Both the position numbers and the translations under genes were made by a program. The notes below the pieces were generated by a model, which did no database searches, had not been told where the DNA came from, and saw only the letters and a program-made list of their open reading frames with translations. Of a stretch of 41,677 bases of DNA, positions 16,600 to 25,160 are shown one piece after another (position 1 is the first letter of the stretch; every line of letters begins with the position of its first letter). The stretch is from Buttiauxella massiliensis (lineage in GTDB: Bacteria > Pseudomonadota > Gammaproteobacteria > Enterobacterales > Enterobacteriaceae), in the NCBI RefSeq assembly GCF_902500225.1, contig NZ_LR722669.1, positions 1-41,677 on the forward strand. Direction: 5' to 3'.

Positions 16600-17064
16600 A
16601 TGACCACACAAGCTGACACCACCCATTCACCGATTAGTGATTCACAAATGACTACCGTCATTACGACCACCCTGGTACCTGATGAACTGCGTGCTAACTT
16701 TTGGCCGCAGCACTTCGGGCGTATCCCACAGTGGATTTTTATCGAAACCCATATTTTCGGCTGGATGGACCGCTTCTGTGAAGACTACAGCGGTGGCATC
16801 TGGCATTTCCATACACTCAGCAACGGTGGTGCATTTATGGCACCCGAAGATGTGGATGACGAGAAATGGAGGCTGCTCAACAACATGAATGGCAATGGCG
16901 CAGAAATGAGTGCGGAAGCCGCAGGCATTGCCATCTGCCTGATTGAGTACAGCCATCACGCCTGTCGTACCGAATGCGACGCCATGACAGAGCATTACTA
17001 CCGACTGAGGGATTACGCCCTTAGCCATCCCGAATCCCACGCCATTCTCGCCATCATCGATTAA
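16600..17064 (+). CDS. yfjX: Antirestriction protein, ArdB/KlcA (YfjX) family
   Basis: 154 aa. The family signature RIPQWIFIETHIFGWMDRFC, then DYSGGIWHFHTLSNGGAFM, is intact, as is AEAAGIAICLIEYSHHACRTE. ArdB/KlcA proteins relieve type I restriction in vivo and are standard cargo of CP4-type islands and conjugative plasmids. The gene is the first of the cluster antirestriction, radC, DUF987, antitoxin, toxin, with radC starting 11 nt after it. A close paralogue lies at 30781-31245. Confidence 0.93.
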   Translation: MTTQADTTHSPISDSQMTTVITTTLVPDELRANFWPQHFGRIPQWIFIETHIFGWMDRFCEDYSGGIWHFHTLSNGGAFMAPEDVDDEKWRLLNNMNGNGAEMSAEAAGIAICLIEYSHHACRTECDAMTEHYYRLRDYALSHPESHAILAIID

Positions 17065-17075
17065 GGAGTTTTGCT

Positions 17076-17555
17076 ATGGAGAAACAACTGACCTTGTTTA
17101 CGCCAGAACTACCGTTGACCTCACAGCGCACCATTAAACGAGCCCTGAGTCTGCTTGACCACCATCTGCGTGAGCCGGGAGTGGCTTTCACCTCCACACA
17201 GGCGGCTCGAGACTGGCTTATGCTGAAGATGGGAACCCTTGAGCGCGAGGAGTTTATCGTGCTGTATCTCAATAACCAGAACCAGCTGCTTGCCCACGAA
17301 ACGCTCTTCACCGGCACCCTCAGTCACACTGAAGTCCATCCCCGTGAGGTGGTAAAACGCGCCCTGTACTTTAACGCGGCGGCAGTGATATTCGCCCATA
17401 ACCACCCATCCGGGGAGGTGAATCCAAGTCAGGCAGACAAGGCCATTACCCAACGACTGGTACAGGCGCTGATGCTGGTGGAAATCCGGGTACCTGACCA
17501 CCTGATTGTGGGCGGCAGACAGATATTTTCTTTCGCTGAGCATGGCTTACTGTAA
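17076..17555 (+). CDS. RadC-family JAB/MPN-domain protein (YeeS/YfjY type)
   Basis: 159 aa. Carries the JAMM-like metal motif AHNHPSGEVNPSQAD (about residues 109-123) and the upstream EEFIVLYLNNQNQLLAHE region. Island-borne RadC-like proteins are short compared with chromosomal RadC and lack its N-terminal HhH domain; the function is unproven despite the 'DNA repair' name. SD AAGGAG lies upstream. Nine of 159 residues differ from the second copy at 30290-30769. Confidence 0.93.
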   Translation: MEKQLTLFTPELPLTSQRTIKRALSLLDHHLREPGVAFTSTQAARDWLMLKMGTLEREEFIVLYLNNQNQLLAHETLFTGTLSHTEVHPREVVKRALYFNAAAVIFAHNHPSGEVNPSQADKAITQRLVQALMLVEIRVPDHLIVGGRQIFSFAEHGLL

Positions 17556-17564
17556 GGCGCAATA

Positions 17565-17786
17565 ATGAAGATTATCAGCAAGTCAGCAGCCATGGTGATA
17601 CATCACCAACATCCACAGTCGCGTATCTTTCGGTACTGTACCGGGAAGTATCAGTGGCACGGCAGGACCAGCTATTACACCGGCCTGGACGTTCAGGAAA
17701 TCACCGGTGTACTGGCGGTTTTTGCTGAACGACGCCAGGACCGCAACGGACCCTATACCCGTCTGATGAGCATCACACTGAACTAA
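17565..17786 (+). CDS. DUF987-family protein (YeeT/YpjJ)
   Basis: 73 aa. The sequence (MKIISKSAAMVIHHQHPQSR, YYTGLDVQEITGVLAVFAERR, GPYTRLMSI) matches the small YeeT/YpjJ proteins found between RadC and the CbeA-type antitoxin in CP4 islands. Function unknown. It is missing from the second, inverted copy of the module. Confidence 0.88.
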   Translation: MKIISKSAAMVIHHQHPQSRIFRYCTGKYQWHGRTSYYTGLDVQEITGVLAVFAERRQDRNGPYTRLMSITLN

Positions 17787-17802
17787 GTAGAGGAGCAAAG
17801 CC

Positions 17803-18126
17803 ATGCACAACAATGATGCCACCGAATGGGGGCTTCGACGGGATATCACACCACGCTTTGGCGCAAGGCTGGTACAGGAAGGCCATCGTCTACATTTTCT
17901 GGCGGACCGGGCAGGATTCACCGGTATGTTCAGTGAGGTACAGGCCCTACAACTGGATGAAGCCTTCCCTCATTTTGTCGCACATCTGGAGCTGATGCTG
18001 CTCTCCTGTGAACTGAATCCCCGGTACGCGCACTGCGTCACGCTGTACCGTAATGGGTTGACCTGTGAAGCCGATACGTTGGGCAGTCATGGGTATGTAT
18101 ATATCGCAATTTATCCCTCAAAATAG
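17803..18126 (+). CDS. CbeA/YeeU/YfjZ-family antitoxin
   Basis: 107 aa from the ATG at 17803, preceded by GAGGAG. The family pattern TEWGLRRDITPRFGARLVQE, then LHFLADRAGFTG and LTCEADTLGSHGYVYIAIYP is complete. Members act as type IV antitoxins: CbeA protects the cytoskeleton targets MreB and FtsZ rather than binding the toxin. The partner toxin gene starts 78 nt downstream. Confidence 0.93.
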   Translation: MHNNDATEWGLRRDITPRFGARLVQEGHRLHFLADRAGFTGMFSEVQALQLDEAFPHFVAHLELMLLSCELNPRYAHCVTLYRNGLTCEADTLGSHGYVYIAIYPSK

Positions 18127-18204
18127 GTTAAAGACTGATCTTTAGCTTTATCCCTGCATCGTAATACTTCAAACCTTTTCCTCCTTTATTAAGAGACTCA
18201 ACAT

Positions 18205-18525
18205 ATGCAAATCTCAACTGTACCGGCCACGGTGCCGGTTGCGTCACGCCTGTCGCCTGTGCAGGTCTGGCAGCAACTGTTAACGTACCTATTAGAACAC
18301 CATTACGGTCTGACACTTAACGACACGCCATTCCATGATGACACGGCCATTCAGGAGCATATCGAAGCGGGAATTACGCTTGCTGATGCGGTGAATTTCC
18401 TTGTGGAACGCTATGACCTGATACGCACTGACCGTAAAGGGTTTACATGGCAGGAGCAGACACCGTTCCTGACGGCTACCGATATTCTCAGAGCAAAGCG
18501 AGCTACCGGATTAATGAATACGTAA
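18205..18525 (+). CDS. CbtA/YkfI/YpjF-family toxin (type IV toxin-antitoxin)
   Basis: 106 aa. Matches the CbtA (YeeV) family along its whole length: [38 protein letters not shown] and the conserved end [16 protein letters not shown]. CbtA toxins inhibit MreB and FtsZ polymerisation and so cell shape and division. Paired with the antitoxin at 17803. The second copy (29553-29873) differs at 13 of 106 residues. Confidence 0.93.
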   Translation: MQISTVPATVPVASRLSPVQVWQQLLTYLLEHHYGLTLNDTPFHDDTAIQEHIEAGITLADAVNFLVERYDLIRTDRKGFTWQEQTPFLTATDILRAKRATGLMNT

Positions 18526-18638
18526 ATTCTTCGAGCCTCATTCCTGGTTTTTATCTCTGCGCTTTCCACCCTTTTTATTCATCGCATAATGCGCCTGCCA
18601 CTTTCGGCAGGCGTGTTTGCTTTAATGGACGATTTACG

Positions 18639-19475
18639 ATGCAAACAGAATCCGATGTATTAACTGAACACAATGAGCTTATCTGTTCGACCAGCATTGA
18701 ACGTATTGTTACAGGCCGCAATACTGCGCTGCTACAGATTGAATCCCTCATCCGGCAACTTGATGACATCTCGACACTGACCCGCAGTCTTGGTGGTGGG
18801 ATGGCAAAAGACTGGGGCATGCGACAAGACTTTCGCTCGGGTTGCTGGTTAATGGAGAAAATGGCAACGGCCATGGACGTCATTACCCGCAATCTTGATC
18901 GCAGTATATGGCGAGATTTGATGAAAAAATCAGGAATGCTCAGCCTGATGGATGCCCAGGCCAGGGAGCAGTGGGACAGAAATCTTGAGGGCGATAATAT
19001 TCCAGCCATCAGCGAAGCCAATATCCTCAGTACTTTTGAGCAGCTACATCTGAACAAAATGGACGTCTTTGAACGTGGCATTATCAATGTCTTTAAAGGG
19101 CTGTCGTGGGATTACAAAACCAATAGTCCCTGCAGCTTTGGTAAAAAGATCATCGTCAACAATCTGGTGACGCATAGCCGCTGGGGATTTAGTCTGAACT
19201 GGGGTTGGCGTAGGGATCAACTAGCGGATCTGGAGCGAATGCTATTTCTGCTGGATGGTAAACCGATACCCGACAATCGTGGCGATGTTACTACTCGATT
19301 GATGGAGCATATTCGGGATAACCCTTCGAAGGATGTTTACGAAGATGATTTCTTCAGTATCCGTTACTTTCAGAAAGGAACCGCGCACATCACTTTTAAG
19401 CGGTACGATCTGACAGAAAAGATGAATGATATTGTGGCGAAGCACTATCCGGGAATGCTGGCGAAGCCACGCTAA
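18639..19475 (+). CDS. DUF4942-domain protein
   Basis: 278 aa from the ATG at 18639 (MQTESDVLTEHNELICSTSI); the frame is open further upstream but overlaps the toxin gene, so that extension is not used. The central and C-terminal part (NKMDVFERGIINVFKGLSWD, FGKKIIVNNLVTHSRWGF, DDFFSIRYFQKGTAHITFKR) is the DUF4942 layout. This family commonly closes the yeeS-yeeU-yeeV cluster in CP4-type islands; function unknown. The inverted copy of the module has no counterpart, because homology ends after the toxin gene. Confidence 0.85.
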   Translation: MQTESDVLTEHNELICSTSIERIVTGRNTALLQIESLIRQLDDISTLTRSLGGGMAKDWGMRQDFRSGCWLMEKMATAMDVITRNLDRSIWRDLMKKSGMLSLMDAQAREQWDRNLEGDNIPAISEANILSTFEQLHLNKMDVFERGIINVFKGLSWDYKTNSPCSFGKKIIVNNLVTHSRWGFSLNWGWRRDQLADLERMLFLLDGKPIPDNRGDVTTRLMEHIRDNPSKDVYEDDFFSIRYFQKGTAHITFKRYDLTEKMNDIVAKHYPGMLAKPR

Positions 19476-20047
19476 TGTTGATGGGCGTTGAGAAAATTTA
19501 CTTACACCAGCCGTTACATAAACTTTTTGGATGCGTGGTTTTTAGTGAGGGGTTTTGCGTAACTCATTGAGTTTAAATGGTACGCCCTACAGGGCTCGAA
19601 TTTAAGCCTAATACCTCTTGTTATTAATGGTTTTTTCTCTGTTCGAAAAACTCAGGGGCCCCCAATTAGGCCCCCAAACGTATTTCACTGAAAACATAAG
19701 CGATTTCGAGTCTGGTGATTGTAACTGTGAATTACCTCGCCGCCAACATCTCTGGATATGGTCTTATTACCCAACAAATGTTGATGTTCTTTAATCTGTT
19801 TCATGGCTTTGGTCAGTTCAGACGCAGGAAAAATCTATTTATCAGCGGTATCTACGGGGGGCGCGATACCATGATTTTGAAATCCGCCCTTCAGCTAGCT
19901 CTTCATCCTTCAATTCAACCCTGTTCTACTGGATGTCGTCAGCTGTAAGATCAAGAGGATGTTTCGCTTAAGTTTCGTTCATAAGTGCCGATATAACTCT
20001 TAATTGATCTCGACAGAATGATTTATGTCAGAGTTTTTTTGCATACG
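19476..20047. other. Gap between the island module and the seven-gene operon
   Basis: About 570 nt. Contains a tRNA-3'-end-like string at 19578-19600 (separate entry) and a GC-rich 6-bp inverted repeat at 19655-19660 / 19669-19674 next to an A/T stretch. The ORF at 19715-19948 has no recognisable features and is not called. The right part is AT-rich and should hold the promoter of the operon. Confidence 0.5.
19578..19600 (-). other. tRNA 3'-end-like sequence, candidate attachment site
   Basis: The minus strand has a T-loop-like TTCGAGC, then CCTGTAGGGCGT and ACCA, the look of the 3' end of a tRNA gene without its 5' half. P4-type islands integrate at such ends and leave this piece at their distal border. 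It lies 100 nt after the last gene of the CP4-type module, which is where an attR would be. Not matched to a specific tRNA. Confidence 0.45.
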
Positions 20048-20062
20048 TGACATAACCTGTCA
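20048..20062. promoter_or_regulatory. Candidate WYL-regulator operator TGACA-N5-TGTCA
   Basis: 15-bp palindrome (tgaca taacc tgtca) whose right edge is 50 nt from the start codon of the operon's first gene. The same half-sites and spacing occur twice upstream of the other WYL gene (35399 and 35509). A wider-spaced related pair (cgaca / tgtca, 20011-20030) lies just upstream. WYL regulators of defence loci (BrxR/CapW type) are known to bind inverted repeats in their own promoters. Confidence 0.65.
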
Positions 20063-20112
20063 ACTAGCGCATGTAAGCTCACTAACATGATGAAAAAACA
20101 CGGAAGTGAAAA

Positions 20113-21009
20113 ATGAGCAAAAAGAATCTCTTATTAGCTACGCGTCTTGCAGATATTTTATTACGTTTTAACCGTGGCGAGACTTTAACGCTTAATGGTC
20201 TGGCTGAAGAATACGGGGTGCATCAACGCACTATTCGTCGTGATATCGAAGAGCGACTCGCCATTGCTGGGATAGAAAAAAACACTGCACTGAACAGCTA
20301 CAGCCTGCGTCCGGAGTATCTCGGCAAGTTTGATGCCTCAAGCATTGATACCTTCGCGAAGGTGGCTGGTGTAAAAGAATTATTCCCGGTGCTGGACAGA
20401 AAAATGCTCCAGTCCATGTTTTACCCGGCACCCGCACAGAATGTGCTGGTGATGGGTCATCGCTATATCAAAAATGAGCAACAAACCGACAACTTCACAC
20501 GCTTGCAGCAGGCGATTGATGAACGCCGTCGCGTGTCATTTAGTTATTACAAGCGTGCCGAACAGCGAAACTACAGCGTTGAACCCTACCAGTTAATTAA
20601 CCATAACGGAGTCTGGTATCTCGCCGCGCAGCATGACCAAAAAATGAAGAAGTTCACGCTCGGTAAAATATCTGCCCTCAATTGTACCTTCGATCTCTTT
20701 GAGCGCTCGCCAACCCTATTAGAGGAGTTGAAAAATGAAGAGAGCGTGTGGAGTAATGAGCGGAAGTTTGAAGTGGTGATTAAAGTTTCCCCTGCAGTGG
20801 CTGAGTATTTTCAACGCAGGGATTTAGTACTGGGGCAGGTCATCGAAAAAGAGTTGACAGATGGCGGGTTAATTATCTCGTCTCATGTGTCGCATAAAAA
20901 TGAAGTCTTGCCTGTGGTGCAATATTGGCTCCCTCATTTGCGAATTATTTCACCTGAAAGTTTGCAGCAAGAAATGGAAACAGAGATCAGAGGTTATCTG
21001 GGAATATAA
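20113..21009 (+). CDS. WYL-domain transcriptional regulator (HTH-WYL-WCX)
   Basis: 298 aa, first gene of the operon; GGAAG precedes the start. N-terminal winged HTH of DeoR type (residues 1-60: LNGLAEEYGVHQRTIRRDIE), a WYL domain around residues 130-200 (RRRVSFSYYKRAEQRNYSVE, then PYQLINHNGVWYLAAQH) and a WCX-like C-terminus (KFEVVIKVSPAVAEYFQRR). This is the architecture of the BrxR/CapW autorepressors that guard defence operons. A TGACA-N5-TGTCA palindrome in its promoter fits autoregulation. The next gene starts 9 nt downstream. Confidence 0.9.
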   Translation: MSKKNLLLATRLADILLRFNRGETLTLNGLAEEYGVHQRTIRRDIEERLAIAGIEKNTALNSYSLRPEYLGKFDASSIDTFAKVAGVKELFPVLDRKMLQSMFYPAPAQNVLVMGHRYIKNEQQTDNFTRLQQAIDERRRVSFSYYKRAEQRNYSVEPYQLINHNGVWYLAAQHDQKMKKFTLGKISALNCTFDLFERSPTLLEELKNEESVWSNERKFEVVIKVSPAVAEYFQRRDLVLGQVIEKELTDGGLIISSHVSHKNEVLPVVQYWLPHLRIISPESLQQEMETEIRGYLGI

Positions 21010-21018
21010 GGGAAGGAC

Positions 21019-21993
21019 ATGGCAGAAAAGAAACTAGGTAAAAAAGAGTCCGCCAAGAAACTAGTTAGTAGGTCTGAACATTGTAATGTAATTATTGCGG
21101 CTACCATGAGTGCAGGGAAAACTTCGCTTATTAACGCGCTACTTGGCAATGAAGTTCTTTTTTCAGCGAATGAAGCAGCAACGGCGACGCTGACGCGTAT
21201 TACTCATAACCGAAATTTACGTCAGCGCATCGAAGGAGTGAGCTATACCCAACAGGGCGAATGCCATGAACGTAGTAATAATGTGCAAAGTGCGACACTC
21301 AAGCAGTGGAACGACCATCAGGCGGTGAAGTATATAGAGCTGGATTGCCGCATTGAGAGCCTGCGTAAAACCGCAAAGCCGCTGGTGATTTACGACACAC
21401 CAGGGCCGAACAACAGCCAGGATGCCAGCCATAAAGCCCTGCTGGATGCGGCGCTGACGCTACCGGGGAAAAAACTACTGGTCTACGTGCTCAATGCAAC
21501 CCAGTTGGCGACGCAAGACGACAAACAGCTGCTGCAGGAGATAAAAAACAGTCCTGCCTTGACCTCAGGTAACCAGATTATTTTTATCCTCAATAAGGTG
21601 GATCAGCTCGATGAAGAGCGCGGTGAGACGATCGAGCTTTTCCTTGAAAAAACTCGGAACTACCTGGAGCAAACGGGATATTCACGGCCGGTAATTATCC
21701 CGGCGATGATGCAAACGTCTTTAATTGCCAAAAAAGTTCTCAGCCGTAAAAGTATCACCCGTAATCAAAAGCATCGTCTGCAGGCTGAGCTTCAAAGATT
21801 TAGGGAAAATAAATTTAACCTCAATGAAGCGTCGCACGTTCCTCTCGCGATTAAGCGCCAGGTTCGCGCTGAATTAAAAAGAAGTCAGCCGGAAAATGCG
21901 CAGTCCGATATTTTTGATAAAACTGAGCTGACACAGTTTGTTGCCTACAGCGGTATTCGTACCCTGGAAATTTTTCTTTCACAGCATAATTAA
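21019..21993 (+). CDS. Dynamin-like small GTPase
   Basis: 324 aa, SD GGGAAGG. Dynamin-type G motifs: G1 ATMSAGKTS (residues 28-36), switch I region NEAATATLT (51-59), G3 DTPGPNNSQDA (126-136), G4 NKVD (192-195). Little follows the G domain except a Lys/Arg-rich helical end, so it lacks the long stalk of full dynamins. The G1 and G3 signatures are nearly those of the next gene, so the two are paralogues and may act as a pair, like tandem bacterial dynamins. The substrate membrane or partner is unknown. Confidence 0.88.
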   Translation: MAEKKLGKKESAKKLVSRSEHCNVIIAATMSAGKTSLINALLGNEVLFSANEAATATLTRITHNRNLRQRIEGVSYTQQGECHERSNNVQSATLKQWNDHQAVKYIELDCRIESLRKTAKPLVIYDTPGPNNSQDASHKALLDAALTLPGKKLLVYVLNATQLATQDDKQLLQEIKNSPALTSGNQIIFILNKVDQLDEERGETIELFLEKTRNYLEQTGYSRPVIIPAMMQTSLIAKKVLSRKSITRNQKHRLQAELQRFRENKFNLNEASHVPLAIKRQVRAELKRSQPENAQSDIFDKTELTQFVAYSGIRTLEIFLSQHN

Positions 21994-22007
21994 TTATTCG
22001 GAAAACT

Positions 22008-24266
22008 ATGAACAGTATTTATCTGGAACATAACCCTTTTACCGTTGAATCAACATTCCTGGTTAACGGCGTAGAGCCTGCATCAGGCTGTAAACTTTCC
22101 AGCTATAAAGAAGCGCGTTTACAGCTTTGGGTGGAATCTCTGTTTACTGAGTTGCAGGCGCTGTTAAACGGCGAAACTCAGCTCGATGTGGAGTTCAAAG
22201 GCGTTGAATCCGACTTTATGGACGTGCAGGATGCCGCCGCTGTAGCCTGTGAAAATGGCATGGAAATCAATCTACGCTGGCAGCCAGTGCAGGCGACGGA
22301 AGATCGCCTAGACGAGATTAACGCGCTGATGGAAGAGGCGAAGCTCAACCCGCAGTTTAATGACTACATCGTTAACAACGAACAAGTACGTAACGATTTT
22401 CGTGAAGCCTTCAACAACGATTTTAACGTATATGTGGTTGCGACCATGTCTTCGGGCAAATCAACGTTGATCAATGCCATGCTCGGACAGGATCTGCTGC
22501 CTGCGGCGAACGAAGCCACCACGGCGACTATCGCGCAAATAATAGATGATAAAACCACGGGGAATAATTTCGCCGCGCGCCGTTTTTCCAGCAGCGGCGA
22601 GGAAGATTCGCTGCCTGAAATCAATGCCGATACCCTCAAAGAGTGGAACCAACTGCCGGATACGCAGGAAATTGAGCTGCGTGGCAATATCGTGGCGATG
22701 CAACCGCGCGACCATGTTCGTCTGGTGCTAACCGACACGCCGGGGCCAAACAACAGCCAGGATGCGGATCACGCGCTGAAAACGATGAGCTTCATCAAGG
22801 ATTCTAAGCGTAACCCGCTGATCCTATATGTATTAAATGGCACTCAGCTGAGCACCGATGATGATAAAAGGCTACTAAGTCTGGTTTCGGAAACCATGCA
22901 AAAAGGCGGTAAGCAAAGCAAGGATCGCTTTATTTTTGTGGTGAACAAGATGGACGCCTTTGACCCGGAAAAAGGCGAGTATGTCGGTGCCGCACTTGAG
23001 AGAGTGAAAGAATATCTTGAGAATAATGGCATCAATAATCCGCAAATTTACCCTGTTTCCGCACAGTTAACTTATCTGCTGCGTAAACATCCTGACGGCC
23101 TGACCCGTAAAGAACGCGGCGATTTAAACGGTATGACGGATCTGTTCCTCGAAGAACCCACAATGAACTTCCCGGAATACATGCCGCTCACCTCGCGCGT
23201 ACGTCGCAGCCTTGAAGAACGCGGCTTCACCAATGTGCTCAAGCGCAGTGGCCTGCCGGCTGTTGAAGTGATGATTGATGAGTACATCGATAAATATAAC
23301 GTCCCCACGCGTTTGAATCGTGCCTATGCCGCACTGCATCGTGCAATCGGTCTGGGCATGAAGGAAACCCAGCTTGCCGAGCAGCTTAAGAAAGATGAGA
23401 AAGAGCTGGCGATGATTAATGATGAAATTAATCTCCTGCAGGAGCGGCATAAAAAGGGGCTGGATACCGAAGCTTATAAAGAACGGGTTCGTCGTGAAGG
23501 GAAAGGGCTACCGCCGTTCATTGCTGATAAATTCACGCATGAAGATAAGAAGTTCCGCCGTCTGTTAAAGGAACTGTCTAATGAAATTAGCGCCCAAGGT
23601 GAGGTGGATATCAATCGTGCAAAAATTGAATTAGAAAATGCCGAGCGGAAACTGACCTTTGCCAGTAACGATTTGATCGGCAATTTTGAAATCGCCTTCT
23701 CCGACGGGCAGCAGCATATTAAAGATGAATTGCAAAAAGAGTATCTGAAATTTATCGCTGAGATATTCGATGAAGCCCGCACACTGGCTTTGCCTATGTT
23801 GCAGGGCCTCAAAGAGAGCATGCAGGATATGTCGCTTAACCTTAGCCTCAACGATCGCGACGTTAAAACCAAAGAGGAAGCTTATAACGGCCGCGAGGTC
23901 AGCGATTCCAGCTGGTATAACCCTTTCTCCTGGGGGCGAAAGCGTACTGTGTACGATTACCGCACCGTCGAATATGTCGATATGAATGAAACTTGGAAAG
24001 AGAAACGAACCATTATCGAAAGCGAATTTAATGATTTCCGGGCCAGCGCGCTGAAAAAATTTGAATCGGATAAAGATAAGCTGGTGCAAAACTATCTGGC
24101 CTTTATTGAGCGTGAATTTAACGAAAAGTTCGAAGCTTTAATTGGTGTGATGCAGGAGCGGCTAAATAATAAAGAGGTTCGCGAGCAGACTATTGCTGAG
24201 GCGAGAGAGCAGCAGCGCTGGATTATCGCTTTTAAAGCGAAGCTCGATAACACGCTGGCCATTTAA
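22008..24266 (+). CDS. Dynamin-like large GTPase
   Basis: 752 aa. A ~115-residue N-terminal extension precedes the G domain: G1 ATMSSGKST (145-153), switch I NEATTATIA (168-176), G3 DTPGPNNSQDA (243-253), G4 NKMD (313-316). Residues ~440-750 are long charged helices (predicted coiled coil or stalk) interrupted near 640-670 by an aromatic patch, SSWYNPFSWGRKRTVYDY, which could be a membrane- or partner-contacting tip. No transmembrane helix seen. It starts 14 nt after the smaller GTPase. Bacterial dynamins of similar size (CrfC/YjdA, LeoA) act in chromosome or membrane processes and in the Eleos defence system; this protein is not clearly one of them. Confidence 0.88.
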   Translation: MNSIYLEHNPFTVESTFLVNGVEPASGCKLSSYKEARLQLWVESLFTELQALLNGETQLDVEFKGVESDFMDVQDAAAVACENGMEINLRWQPVQATEDRLDEINALMEEAKLNPQFNDYIVNNEQVRNDFREAFNNDFNVYVVATMSSGKSTLINAMLGQDLLPAANEATTATIAQIIDDKTTGNNFAARRFSSSGEEDSLPEINADTLKEWNQLPDTQEIELRGNIVAMQPRDHVRLVLTDTPGPNNSQDADHALKTMSFIKDSKRNPLILYVLNGTQLSTDDDKRLLSLVSETMQKGGKQSKDRFIFVVNKMDAFDPEKGEYVGAALERVKEYLENNGINNPQIYPVSAQLTYLLRKHPDGLTRKERGDLNGMTDLFLEEPTMNFPEYMPLTSRVRRSLEERGFTNVLKRSGLPAVEVMIDEYIDKYNVPTRLNRAYAALHRAIGLGMKETQLAEQLKKDEKELAMINDEINLLQERHKKGLDTEAYKERVRREGKGLPPFIADKFTHEDKKFRRLLKELSNEISAQGEVDINRAKIELENAERKLTFASNDLIGNFEIAFSDGQQHIKDELQKEYLKFIAEIFDEARTLALPMLQGLKESMQDMSLNLSLNDRDVKTKEEAYNGREVSDSSWYNPFSWGRKRTVYDYRTVEYVDMNETWKEKRTIIESEFNDFRASALKKFESDKDKLVQNYLAFIEREFNEKFEALIGVMQERLNNKEVREQTIAEAREQQRWIIAFKAKLDNTLAI

Positions 24267-24277
24267 TAAAGGGAGTC

Positions 24278-25150
24278 ATGATGGACAATAAAGCTAAAAA
24301 ACAGCAAACCCTGCGCAAGAATATACTGGAGCAGTTAACCCGTAACGAACTGGAAGGCGATGAAATACGCCAGATTGTCGCCTCCAGCTCCGCCATTGCT
24401 GATTTCTTTGATGACTACCTGGTTAATGAGATCTTCGCAGCCATAGAGCCGGATGAGCTTGACTGGAACGCCGGGTATTTTGACCGCCAGCGCAAGCTGG
24501 CGCAGAACAACTTCGCCGAGAAGCGTATCAGTCATCTTATTGATGTCCGTGAGTATCTTATTCGTAATGGGGTTGCTGGATTTGCAAAAGTGCCGGTCAC
24601 CGGGTGCACAGAGGGAACGAACACAATGAATATGCAAGGTTATTTACCCGGAGCTAATCTGGCAAGGATGGTTGAACAAGGCGTTACCAGCATGGTGCGT
24701 TCGGCCTTGATCAGTGAGCTTGAAAATAACCGCCTGGAAGATAATGACATCAACAAGGCCGTCGCCTGGGTTCAGTCCCAGATCGCTGATTTGTTTGTCG
24801 GCTACGAAGAAAACTCTCTGGCCGGGAAAATGAATAATGACCCCGCCCAATGGGATGCCGATTACTACGACCTGCAGACTTCTTATCTGAATAGCAACTT
24901 TGCCAAAGTCCGTTTCGAACACTTGATTTCGGTGCGAAATTTGCTGCGCCTGCGCGGAGTGAAAGGCTTTGAGCGCATTATCATCAAGCCAAAAGCTCAA
25001 CTGCAACCTCGATCCCAACAGACGCAGGCAGCTTCTCGTCCGCGCTCGGATTCCTCTTCCGCGCCCTCTCAGCCGGGCTTTTTGCGTATTGCGTTGATGG
25101 CGGGCGGGGCGCTTGCGGTCTTGGCAGCACTGGTGATTTCTTTACTTTAA
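24278..25150 (+). CDS. Tail-anchored protein with a duplicated helical domain
   Basis: 290 aa (289 if the second ATG is used), SD AGGGAG. Two copies of one motif: residues 62-103 (WNAGYFDRQRKLAQNNFAEK, then HLIDVREYL, GVAGF) and 191-231 (WDADYYDLQTSYLNSNFAKV, then HLISVRNLL, GVKGF). A Pro/Ser/Gln-rich linker (236-266) leads to a C-terminal hydrophobic helix (FLRIALMAGGALAVLAALVI), so the protein is probably anchored in the inner membrane by its tail with the repeats in the cytoplasm. Its place directly after a dynamin gene recalls yjdA(crfC)-yjcZ. It is a likely membrane adaptor for the GTPases. Confidence 0.85.
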   Translation: MMDNKAKKQQTLRKNILEQLTRNELEGDEIRQIVASSSAIADFFDDYLVNEIFAAIEPDELDWNAGYFDRQRKLAQNNFAEKRISHLIDVREYLIRNGVAGFAKVPVTGCTEGTNTMNMQGYLPGANLARMVEQGVTSMVRSALISELENNRLEDNDINKAVAWVQSQIADLFVGYEENSLAGKMNNDPAQWDADYYDLQTSYLNSNFAKVRFEHLISVRNLLRLRGVKGFERIIIKPKAQLQPRSQQTQAASRPRSDSSSAPSQPGFLRIALMAGGALAVLAALVISLL

Positions 25151-25160
25151 AGGTGGATTT

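Larger units (their letters stand above)
16357..18545 (+). repeat. Island module copy 1 (inverted relative to 29530-31482)
   Basis: The autotransporter tail, two hairpins, antirestriction gene, radC, antitoxin and toxin are homologous and collinear with 31482-29530 on the opposite strand. By eye the toxins agree at 93 of 106 residues and the RadC proteins at 150 of 159. Homology stops shortly after the toxin stop codon (about 18545). Copy 1 has an extra gene (DUF987) that copy 2 lacks. Confidence 0.9.

Noticed and set aside
18447-18638. 64-codon upstream extension of the DUF4942 gene
   Set aside because: It overlaps the toxin gene out of frame; the ATG at 18639 gives the normal family start.
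19715-19948. 77-codon ORF before the operon
   Set aside because: No SD, no family, and composition like intergenic DNA.
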